Source: Gautieria morchelliformis
Taxonomy: Eukaryota > Basidiomycota > Agaricomycetes > Gomphales > Gomphaceae
Assembly (NCBI GenBank): GCA_015179125.1
Contig: WHVA01000429.1
Coordinates: forward strand, 1 to 64,000
Direction of reading: 5' to 3'
Length of the DNA: 64,000 nt
Shown here: positions 11,204 to 20,682 of the stretch, in pieces
Layout of the letters: every line of letters begins with the position of its first letter
Numbering within the stretch: the first letter of the stretch is position 1
Translations under genes and position numbers: made by a program
The notes under the pieces: model-generated
Database searches by the model: none
Seen by the model: the letters and a program-made list of their open reading frames with translations, nothing else
Told to the model about the DNA's origin: nothing

Positions 11204-13180
11204 TCATGCATCAAGGATGAGATCAATGAGCGTCCAGTACACCACTGCCGGTGGTAAATGTTTTTGAAATGTTTCTCTGACAATGTTGAGGCAAAGTAGC
11301 ATATACCTGTGGGAGATTGCGTGCTTAAGTCTAGTAAGTAAACCTCCGTGAATCATTTTAGGCTTAAAAAATATTGAATGTTTCATCAAGGTTTGGCACA
11401 TACCTCTGCCAGTCCCTGCAACACCACCCAATAAGAGCTTTGACACAAATATCTCTGTGGCCTCATGTGGACCTGCCAGCCAGCTCAAATGTTGGCACGC
11501 CCATTCCATCGTAAGAGCTTTCTGGGACAGCTAGCAAACCCCACTGAGAGCTTTGGCACAAATGTTCCTGTGGCCCCACTTTGACATTCTGGCAAGCTCA
11601 ATCTTTGACTCTCATATTTTATGGCAATAGCTTTTTGGGACAGCTAGCAAACCTCCCTGAGAGTTGTGGCACAAATGTATCTATGGCCCCACTGTCAGGG
11701 GACACCCTGTTTTCCAGTTCAGACACCACACCAAGTTCCAACTCCATTTCTGACACCACTTCCAGTTCCACTTCAATCTCTGACACCAGTTTTGGAAATG
11801 ATTCCGCTTCTAGCAGAACTCCCACCAGTTCAGTTCGCCTTGCCAATTCCACTCCACTTTCCGACTTCCACTCTCAGAACAGTGTCGGGAGTCAAGCGGC
11901 TCAGGTAGTAGGTGGCATCAAGGGTCGATTAAGGGTCAGGGAGGTCAGGGGGATGCAGGGTTGATGGCGAGTGCCAAGTGTTGTCCCTGGCTGTGGAGTG
12001 TAGTATAATACAGGCTCTCTGACATTGGGGTCCTTAGACTTTTCTCTTCAGATTTCCCCTTGTCAGGTGAGAATCCCTTCTCTTGTATACTCTATTCATT
12101 TATACATACTTCAGATTTCCCCTTGTCAGTTGTGTGGTAGTGGGATCTCCACAGCCAGCTAGGGTTGCCCTTACACCCACTGTGACATTCTGGCAAGCTC
12201 AATCATTGGATCCATTGGCTCTCATATGCCATCGCATAGCTTTCTGGCACTGCCACCAAAGCTCAATAAGAGCTTTGAGGGGTCTGAATACGACCATAAA
12301 CATATATCCAATAGATATCTTTCAAACCATCACTGAGGCTAACAATATCCCCGACTGGTTTGTCATCATGGCAGGTTCCCCACCAACAGTGTTCAATGCC
12401 ATTATATATGCACTAAGCTCTCCCTTTCCTTCCAATCTTTTCAGTGCCTGCCTTTCCTGCATGGTGGTCACAAACCGTCTGCCATTTTCTGAGGTCCTTG
12501 GTTAGTGTGACAGGGCGCATTGCAAGGTCTGTATTTCAGCATGGGAAATATTCCTGGTCAAGCTGGTAGTTTGTCTTCATCACCTTGCAGGGGAGATAAG
12601 CCTGAAATGTGGGAACAGCAACAGACAAACTCTTGAAATTGTTCTGGTGTGGGGTTCCATTCTTCCCATTCATGAAGCCTCTTGTTTACAAGTTCCCAGG
12701 TTTCTTTAGCATCACTTGTTTCACATATGACTGTGCACTGGGTACATGCCAGGTTAGAATATAGACATTCAAAAGGCTAGAGGACTTACAATAAATGAAC
12801 TTGCGTGTAAGTCATCATGGCAAGTCCAGTGACACTCTTCTTGATCAGAGCATGACACAGGCCACTGATGTGCCTATGCCTACGGGGAGCCCCAAGTGGA
12901 TCCAAAACCTGACGATGTAGTGGAAATGAGATCAGTATGAAGGTGGCACCTGGACTTACATGTTTCTTGATCATTTTGCAAGCAGTTGTAGCCTCGGTGC
13001 TTATCTTGGTGATCACAGCTTGAATGCAATCTTTATGTTGAGCTGTGGGAAGCTCATGAATATGAAGCTCATACATGGTATCCTGGAACAATGTAAGAAT
13101 GTGAACCATGAGAAACAAGGTTGGGATGCACAAGCACTGCCAGGGCAATGTTGCCTCTATAAGTGGTAAGCTTCAGTGAT
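11204..13180 (-). pseudogene. Uncharacterised gene remnant, split by a solo LTR
   Basis: Minus-strand pieces look protein-like and carry good GTAAGT donors. One exon holds HKDCIQAVITKISTEATTA and, after a short intron, a segment with HRHISGLCHALIKKS (12,786-13,148). Further on, about 12,630-12,720 carries ETWELVNKRLHEWEEWNP. A 101-residue open stretch (11,204-11,509) contains EATEIFVSKLLLGG. Words around this last motif recur at about 11,410, 11,515, 11,640 and 12,270 as a degenerate direct repeat of roughly 115 bp. A 483-bp solo LTR sits between the pieces. I recognise no family. It may be one broken gene or two. Confidence 0.35.
11693..12175 (+). mobile_element. Solo LTR, family F6 (483 bp)
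   Basis: Starts TGTCAGGGGACACCC and ends GGGTTGCCCTTACA. CCCAC stands immediately outside both ends (11,688-11,692 and 12,176-12,180), a 5-bp target duplication. It contains a TATA-like TATAATACAGG and the doubled CAGATTTCCCCTTGTCAG word. No internal region is attached. Confidence 0.8.
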
Positions 13181-13470
13181 AGAATGATGCAGTTGGTATA
13201 TTTCTTGATGTTCATCTTATGGGGGAAGAGTGAGTGGAATGACAAAACAATGAGATGAAATCAATGTTGCTTGAGTAGTCCTTGTATTGGGCATGACTCA
13301 TGTTGTCAACTGAGATAGCTCACAGGATGGCATCGAGATGATAAGCTCTCAGGCAAGTGGGTCATCCTCCAATGATGATGAGTGTTCATGTTCAACACAT
13401 TGGGGCAACACGCACGTGACACTTGGCCCAACTATCCAGGAGGGTCACACTGCTGGGCTGGTATTTCTTG
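12176..13470. other. Flank of gene remnant
   Basis: Outside the exon-like pieces noted above, this stretch shows no further coding or repeat structure that I can place. The region 13,200-13,470 is unassigned. Confidence 0.3.
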
Positions 13471-14315
13471 ACCTTCACCACCTAGCTACAACTATAAGTA
13501 AGCTCGGGCATGCTAGCCCAATCACCGAATGCCTGAGTTACATAAGCAATCACGCCAGTGATAACAGGGCTCAACAGATAAGGAAGGAATGATATTGGAA
13601 GGGGTTGTAACAGGAAGGGAAATAAATGGAACACAAGACAGAAGGATGCTGAAGGCTAGGAGAAGCTTGGGGGCCACCAATAACACGTTGCAATAATGTG
13701 CATGCCATGGTAATGTGTAAGGGGCAATAATGCACATGGCGATAATGCACAATCAGCGATAATGGACATTGCGATAATGCACACAGTGACAACACACACT
13801 ATGATAATGTGCATTGTGATAATGCACACAGTGACAATGCACACTGCGATAATGTGCATTGCGATAATGCATATCACAATAAAGCAGTGTTTTGCCTCCA
13901 CGCTGTCACTTTCGTCTAAGCCCCATCTTCGATGAGCAGTAAGCAGAGTCCAGTGCCATCTGTCACAGAGAAGGTGGACGACGTGAAGCGGGATGGCGAT
14001 CAGTATTTGGACGTGTTTAGCGGTGATGGGCCAGGGTTGCAGCGCGAATTGAAGAGTAGACATGTTCAGATGATTGCTATCGGTTCGTAGCACACTCTTC
14101 TTCGCCATACCATTCTCCTTTCCTCTCGCTGTATATATATAGGTGGCGTCATCAGCACTGGTGCGTGTGGCTATCCTGAAGTGGAGTGTGCTTAACGCTG
14201 GTGAGCAGGACTCTTCCTCAGAACAGCACAGACTTTGGCACAAGGAGGCCCGGGTGGGCTGCTCCTTGGCTACGCGACATTCTCAACAGTATGTGTGATT
14301 GGGGTTCCCCTGACA
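13471..14315 (-). mobile_element. LTR of family F2, with a foreign insert
   Basis: From about 13,471 the sequence matches the other F2 LTRs (CACCACCTAGCTA, GCATGCTAGCCCAATCACC). It passes through a minisatellite-like run of GATAATGCACA units (13,690-13,880) and ends GGGGTTCCCCTGACA at 14,315. Compared with the copy at 41,693-42,134, about 400 bp are inserted between AAAGCAGTG and TGTGATTGG. That insert is a host gene fragment (next entry). The left end of the LTR is missing. Confidence 0.6.
13932..14296 (+). pseudogene. Captured 5' fragment of an amino-acid permease gene
   Basis: Three exons can be read: 13,932-14,082, 14,143-14,160 and 14,209 to about 14,296, with GT-AG introns of 60 and 48 nt. 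They encode the start of a yeast-type amino-acid permease (AAP/LAT family): RELKSRHVQMIAIG runs into a Gly-rich first membrane segment, followed by LAQGGPGGLLLGY. The family is normally about 500-560 residues; only about 85 are present before the sequence returns to LTR. About 45 bp of upstream DNA came along. Because introns are kept, the piece moved as DNA. Non-functional as a transporter. The parent gene is not in this window. Confidence 0.75.
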
Positions 14316-14600
14316 GGACCCCCAATGTCAGCAAGCCTGTATTATACTATGCTAGTCCACAACCAGGGCCAACACCTGGCACTTGCCATCAACCCTGCAT
14401 TCCCCTAGCCTCCCTGACCCTTGATTGATCCTAGACACCATGTACTACATGAGTCACTTGACTTCTGACATTGTTCTGAAAGTGGAGGTCAGAAAATAGA
14501 GTGGAACTAGTGAAGCAAATGGAGCTGGTGGAAGTGCTTCCAGAAGCCGGAATGTTTTTGGAATTGGAATTGGAAATAGAAGTGGAACTCCAACTTCACT
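14316..14600 (-). repeat. LTR fragment, family F6
   Basis: The reverse complement of this stretch matches the inner part of the F6 LTR at 11,693-12,175 (the order GGATCAATCAAGG, GGGTTGATGGC, CTGACATTGGGGTCC). Its junction at 14,315/14,316 shows that the F2 LTR landed in it. Confidence 0.55.
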
Positions 14601-14638
14601 CAGCTGCAGCCCATAGCCCACTTGACTATGCAGGATTG

Positions 14639-15909
14639 TGTCATGACGCGTTTATTTCCCATACTCAGATGCTCTGTTCTCCCATTTCTCACTCCACCTT
14701 TGTGTTTGTTCCGATCGCCCTTGCCGTGTTCGGCAACCGATCCTCGCTGTTCGCACCATTTACCATGGCCACGCCGTCGAAGCACGATCGACGTCCCTGA
14801 ACTAACTTAGCAGTCATCGCTGGGCCTATCACCTCCTCTGCTCAACCCTCTTTCGATGGTGTTCCTATGATCGGACTGTCATGACTTGTGTATTTCCTGG
14901 ACCTTGTTATCCCCATTTCCCCTTTCGCCACTCCTCCCCCTTGTTCGCTCGGCTTTGCCCTCCACTTCAACCACTTCTCCCCTATGTCATTCCCGTTCAC
15001 CCTTCCTCGCATTTCTCCGAACCGCTATTCACTGCTCGTGCATTTCGCCAGCAGGCACGCCATCAAATACGATCAATACCATTTACCCGGCACGATGGTT
15101 CATCACTAACCCCATCATCTTCTTAATCCAACCCCTTTGGGTGTTCATATGGCCAAAGTGTGTTCGCAGGGTGTCCCTTCCGTAGGTCGTGGGGGATCAA
15201 CCCAGTAGACGAAGAGTCCGTGCAGGGTAGCATGTATGCGGGTCCCAAGACATGGTTTTGTACATGAATGCCTTCGCCACCTTTACTCTCCGTCGTTTCA
15301 TGTTCCCACTCTTCCCTCACTCTATTGTATGTTTATTCCATCTACTTAGTATCATGACTGCGCACCCCTATCCAACCCTGACTCGCGACGGCCTCTTTCC
15401 TATTCGCTGATGCCTTATGAGCATTCGATATAAGTAGTTTACATTCGCATGTATATTCTCCAGTTCAATTATCATACATCGTCCATCTTGTGCAAACTTG
15501 ACCTTGCTGTGATCATCATCTTGAGCCTTCTCTTGGAGATTTCTATCTTCGACCAGCAGAGGACTTAGGCATCACTGGTGAGTTCTCATACTTCATCTTC
15601 ATTACCTTAGCCTTCGAACTATTTTCTGCGCTGTTGGCGAAGGGCTCCAAAGGAGCACCTTCGCCGGCAAAGGGATTGTCACTACTTAGACAGCCCTTCC
15701 GTGACACCTTGCACGTTGTATCGTCAAGTGCCATGGGCCATTTCGCTACGACTGTAGATGGGGCGAGCCCCGTTCGGGCAACCCTCCTATCTTGTGAACA
15801 TTCATTGGTTCACGTATTTGCCGAACGGCATACTTATTCGCACAAGTCATTCGGGCATTCACTGTGTTCACTAATAAACGATATTAACGCCTAAAAACCA
15901 ATCTTGACA
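14639..15909. mobile_element. Solo LTR, family F3 (1,271 bp)
   Basis: Starts TGTCATGACGCG, ends CCAATCTTGACA, and is flanked by GATTG on both sides (14,634-14,638 and 15,910-15,914). The same sequence, interrupted, occurs at 33,700-40,585. The first third holds a tandem duplication of roughly 240 bp, so the TGTCATGAC start word recurs at 14,878. No internal region is attached, so this is a recombinant solo LTR. The unusual length and the internal duplication are features of the family, since copy 2 shows them too. Confidence 0.8.
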
Positions 15910-15914
15910 GATTG

Positions 15915-16412
15915 CATTGAACACATGCTGTGTGAGATGGACCATCATGAGCAAAGTCAGTCAGGCTCCTTCATCCCACATATTGACCCTTCTTTGGACA
16001 GTCTCCCTCATTCATTCAGCAATGTCGTGGGTGGAAAATGACCTTAGGCCCACATTGAACCTGAGGATGATGTTCTGCCTCTAGTGGCACCATGTGGTAA
16101 TACACACCAACTTGTTGCTGCACTCAAGTCCCATCTTACAGTTTTCTCTTTGGATCCCCCTTCACCAGTTCGCCACTTGAGTGTAGAGCGTCTGCCTAGG
16201 TTGCCCTTATAATAGTAGTCGACTCTAAACTGTTCCAAAACTGAAAGCTTCAGAGCCCTCATTCGCTTGTTCAACACCATTTTCTCCTTGACCCAGTCAA
16301 ATGACTGACACCAAATGCCAACTGACACATCTCACTGAGCCCAGTCAGCCCATGCATATAGCATGACACCACATGCAGTCCTGCCTCTGATTCTCTGCCT
16401 ATGAAATTGGGG
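15915..16412. other. Short spacer with an F2 LTR fragment
   Basis: About 16,140-16,211 matches the 3' end of the F2 LTR in plus orientation (TTTGGATCCCCCTTCACCAG ... CCTAGGTTGCCCTTATA). The remainder is unassigned and ends at the left edge of the second permease duplication. Confidence 0.5.
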
Positions 16413-19410
16413 CAAGTATGTAGGGCCGGTGCATCCAATTAGCTGAAGCAAAGTCCCCTTCCCACCTTGCCCCTCTGACATCAGTCCTGAGCTTAGGACC
16501 AAGCTCACTCAGTGTTGGACTCAGGGTTCGCACCTTGACAGAGTCGGTGTCCACTGCCTGAGTTAGGGGCAGGAGACAACACATATTCCACCTTCAAATC
16601 CGCAAGCGATGGGTGAGAGCCAGAATGACACCTACATATGAATTGATCCATCCTCTGCTGCTCCTGCCATTCCTGCTGCACCTCTGACCAGCACATGTGG
16701 CATTTGGCCAGGTACCAACTTGTCAACACCTTCTGGGTCTGCTAATTGAGCTCCAGGTTGTGCTCCTGGAGCCGGGTTCATGAGCTGCATATAGCCAAGG
16801 CCAACTCTCTCTCTGTCTCTATGTGCCGGACAATTATTACAATGCTTATCAGATGATTGGTGCCCAGATGAAGTATCAATCTGAGCGCCATATTCGACTC
16901 AGCTCCCATTCAAAATAAATCTGAATAAGATTCATCGGCAAATTACCCCCATCCTTCATGACTGCCCCGATCTCGCTGGGGCCTCCCACCTTCGCTCAAT
17001 AAAACGAAGAATGGGATATGACACTGCCGTAAAACTCATTGACAACTCGAACCCAATATCGCCACCAAATGCCGGATCTCCAACTGTGTACTCTGTCAGC
17101 TGGTATAACGCCTATGGGAGAAACAGTGGCTGACTTTTCTTCCCAATGACACCAATATACCACAGGGTCGCCATGCCTATTAAAAGAGTCATTAATATTG
17201 AAAATTGTGAGCAGGTGTCATACCGAGAACGGCACCCATGACCCCGATACACAGAGAGATTGCTGCAGCAATACCGAGCGGCAGTCGGCTGGGGTTAAGG
17301 TAGTCGCCAACATTATAATTCGACCATTGACCCTTTCGGAAAATGAAATGCTCTTCAATTAAAATGGTGCAATAAATGGCAAGCCAGTACTGTATAAAGC
17401 ACAGTGAATTTGGGATACTTGAGGAAGAAATCGGCCCCTTACTGAGAGGATGACGAGCAGGGTATCGAGCCAGGTCTCAAAGTGACTTGCGCCAACGATG
17501 GCAAGAATGATATAGACAACAGTTCCGGCGAGCACGAGGAACACACGCTTCACGATGAATACTATTAGACCAAGATGTATAGGGACGGGATGTGACTTAC
17601 GGGAATAGCTTGAGCATACTTTCCGAGCACTTGGAATGTCAATGCAAAACTGAAAACCCAGGAATAAATAAAGAAACGCGACCAGGACTTAATACTTGCC
17701 TATACATGTTGGGGATATCTAAAAAGTTACATTGGCGCCAATAATCAATAATTGTGGGCTATAGGAAGCAAGAAAGATAACTCACTGTTCGCGACAATGC
17801 TTAACGCCAACTATAATCATTTCAGTTGACTGTTTCAGCAGGGGTATGTATTCTGCTCACGATCACAAGGCAGAACTTCCCAAAACCACCTGTCGGAGAA
17901 AGCGCCGCTCCCAGGAGGCCCCCAGTTCCGCCGCTTGAAAAAGCAGCTTGCCAGTCCGTGACGGTAGCCATTCCGGCGCCAAGACTTTCAATGAGAATCA
18001 GAGGGGTATTTAATCCTGAGTGAATATAAGTGAAGGCAGAGTGAACATGCTTCGATCGAAGCAATTTACCGATGTAGTTAAGCAGAAAGATCTTAGTCGA
18101 AGATGCAGTTTCTTCCATGCGTACGGTATAATCTAAAACCTGTATACCACAGTCTTCAACAGATAGGATGGGATCCGCTCACCAGCAGCATAACTACTCC
18201 AACCGATTCCAAAGCCAAAAATGGCGGCTCCGAAGCTAAGTACACCACCGGTGGCATCTACAGGACTCGTCACGCTCCCTAAATCCATGTGTTTCACACT
18301 CAGGCCCAGTACGATGAAGAAAATAATCGCCACGGGGATCCACGAATACCGTTCATACGTATGGACGACCTTGTACCCGAAGAAAGGCGCAAAGAAAGTG
18401 AGCACGGCAATAATTACGATGGCCGCAGCCACTGGAATCTGGTGCGTGGTGGATACGGCCTGAAGAGCTTGTGCTCCAACGATGCCTAGCATGCGGTAAG
18501 TGGCGGTATAGCATCCCCAGGACTAGGATGGAGAGCATACTATTGATAGTCGACCAGCCTATACATGCTATGACATTCAATACTACAGGGAACCAAGCGA
18601 CTACACCCATACGGCATGGCTTAGCAGTTGTGTGGACTATAAAGGAGTTGACGCACCATAGTACCCAAAACTGAACCGTGTGATAGTCATCTGTCTGAGC
18701 CCAAGCTTAGGACCAAAGGTCGAAAAGAAAGCGACAGGCAACTACAACATGGCGCGCAGTTCAAAGCGGGCACATTTTGAAGGACAGGAATATAGTACCG
18801 TGGAAAGAAGGTTGAAGAACACAATTGTGAGAATTGAGATCTTGCCGCTCAAGACGAAGGTCGATGGCCCCAGCGTTCCGAGGGCCAGGGTGGATATCTG
18901 ACGCGGAGTATCATGTGCTTCTCAATACCATCACAGAGTTATATAAGTACGTACTGTGCAGTTTGCTGCGAGCCACATCCACAAGTTGTCCATCCAATCC
19001 CGAGAGGTAACGGGAGTCCTTTCATGAGGCTGCACGCGCTCTATCCCGCGCACTTCAACACCAAATTTGTCAATCATCTTCACGAACCTCCACATCTAGT
19101 AGCATATTCCACTATGTGCCGCTAAAGAGAGAAAATGGCCCATTTACCTTGCCCAATATTCCCGACTGCTTTGAAGCAGCCCCCGCTCCCAACTCCTCTA
19201 TCGCTGCATCCTCCGCGCCCTCGAGGCCACTGGTGCTGCGCTCAAGGTCACTAACGTTTTTTTCATCGTACGGGACGTCGCGCGACATTCCAGCTAAGAC
19301 TGGGCGTGGGACCTCGACCTAGGAGGCACACTTCGACAGCGAACGATGATGATTGCATGCTTATTATAGGTACTTTATCATACGGCGCACGTAGGTTTGA
19401 CGCAGATAAG
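16413..19410. repeat. Segmental duplication, copy 2
   Basis: About 3.0 kb, the partner of 7,382-10,329. Differences are scattered substitutions and a few short indels, in introns and flanks as well as exons. The two copies are separated by about 6.1 kb of LTR fragments. Confidence 0.85.
16956..19288 (-). CDS. NCS1 purine-cytosine permease, copy 2
   Basis: Fifteen exons, descending: 19,288-19,148; 19,095-18,955; 18,897-18,799; 18,741-18,657; 18,600-18,541; 18,485-18,183; 18,132-18,070; 18,015-17,861; 17,810-17,786; 17,718-17,700; 17,649-17,601; 17,547-17,443; 17,389-17,224; 17,176-17,151; 17,111-16,956. They sum to 1,593 nt (530 residues), the family's usual size. The product is a nucleobase-proton symporter with about 12 membrane segments. 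Visible hallmarks are FGVEVRGIERV, NLWMWLAANCT, FGPKLGLRQM, ACIGWSTINS, FGYKVVHTYERYSWIP, ANNIPNMYS and GGDIGFEL. The intron after MYS uses a GC donor (AG|GCAAGT). It lies head-to-head with the cytosine deaminase, 271 bp apart, which fits co-regulated cytosine salvage. Confidence 0.9.
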
Positions 19411-19559
19411 GATTCGGGTTAGGCGGCCGCACGGCTAATTTCGAGGCACGAACGGCCTGATGTGGGACTGTTGTAAACGAACATAAATAACTAACCACTA
19501 GAGCTCGAGTGCAGCTGCTTGTCCATTCCACCCAAGGATAACTGTACCGGTACTACCAG
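19289..19559. promoter_or_regulatory. Divergent promoter, permease copy 2 / cytosine deaminase
   Basis: The only space between two start codons that face away from each other. The permease-proximal part (to 19,410) is shared with copy 1 and so was duplicated with it; the deaminase-proximal part was not. No operator or factor site is claimed. Confidence 0.5.
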
Positions 19560-20318
19560 ATGCTCCCACCTATCAAAGCAGTCCAGCCGACGCCCCCCAC
19601 TCCATCGCCTCAAAGTTTCGACAGGACCCACATCCAACATGCTATCTCTCAAGCACAGATAGGGTTCGGCGAGGGGGGTGTGCCAATTGGGGCAGTGCTG
19701 GTAAGTATGTAAAGGATATCGCACCGGCGACCCTCATGCCCCGCAGGTCAGTGCGAGTGGTGTTGTGCTTGGGGTAGGGAGAAACCGACGAGTCCAGAAC
19801 GGCAGTTCCATCCGGCATGGTGAGGTTGGTATTAGACGCTACCTTTTCGGAGTATATGCTTTTATTTGCTTTGAAGATGGATTGTCTGGAAAACATAGGG
19901 CGTTTACCGGCGACCGCATATAAGGGGTGCACAATGTTTACCACGCTTTCCCCCTGCACAATGTGCGCAGGGGCTATCATATTGTTCGGAATAGAGCGGG
20001 TGAGCCACTACCTCCACACAGAGATACGGAGTTACCATAATTGGTATATATAGGTGGTGATGGGGGAAAACTCAACGTTTGTAGGTGAGAGCCTTGATCG
20101 TTACATCGATAGCATATTTATCCCTCCACACGCTATACAGGGGGTGAGGACATTCTGCGAGAAAGGGGAGTGGAAATTGTGAATCTAGGTAAGATATCCG
20201 GGTTCTGTCACATAATCTTTAATCCGTCACTCCAGACCTCCCCGAGTGCAAGACGCTGATGGCAAAATTTCGTGAACTCAAACCTGACGTCTGGAATGAA
20301 GATATAGGCCAGGTGTGA
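19560..20318 (+). CDS. FCY1: Cytosine deaminase
   Basis: Fungal cytosine deaminase converts cytosine to uracil and ammonia in pyrimidine salvage, in the cytosol. Six exons: 19,560-19,700; 19,747-19,824; 19,877-19,999; 20,054-20,084; 20,141-20,188; 20,236-20,318. Total 504 nt, 167 residues; the yeast enzyme has 158. Seen: the zinc ligand and catalytic acid pair in IRHGEMDCLE, the second zinc motif SPCTMCAGAI, GEGGVPIGAVL near the N terminus, and the conserved tail ELKPDVWNEDIG. The N terminus has a Pro-rich extension of about 15 residues relative to yeast. It is divergent from permease copy 2, so uptake and deamination genes are neighbours. The deaminase was not included in the permease duplication. 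Confidence 0.93.
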
Positions 20319-20682
20319 CGGTGATTCGCCAATCTCCTAGCTGCAGCGGGATAATGAAAAGCGGCCGTTTGTACATGAGACATCTACCATTATGTAAAAG
20401 ACCTTCCACACAGATCGAAGACCATCCATCGCCTTGAGGTACCTTGAAACCATTCTAACGTGATATAACTTGCAGCAGACCCCTACTATACCATTCCAAG
20501 GGCACAATCATAGTTCCCATAACGTTCATTACAGTACTTATTGAGACATGAAAATGTTCTTATACACGCTGTCAGAACAGGAAGTCAGAAGCAAGTACAA
20601 CATCATTGTTTAATCGCCACATGAACAGCTATATCGTATCCTCAAAATCATCACTTCTTTAATTGTCGGGAACCCCGGCTTC
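20319..20682. other. Convergent 3' intergenic region
   Basis: Lies between the stops of the cytosine deaminase (plus) and the amino-acid transporter (minus). AT-rich and without coding or repeat structure; presumably the two 3' UTRs. Confidence 0.5.
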
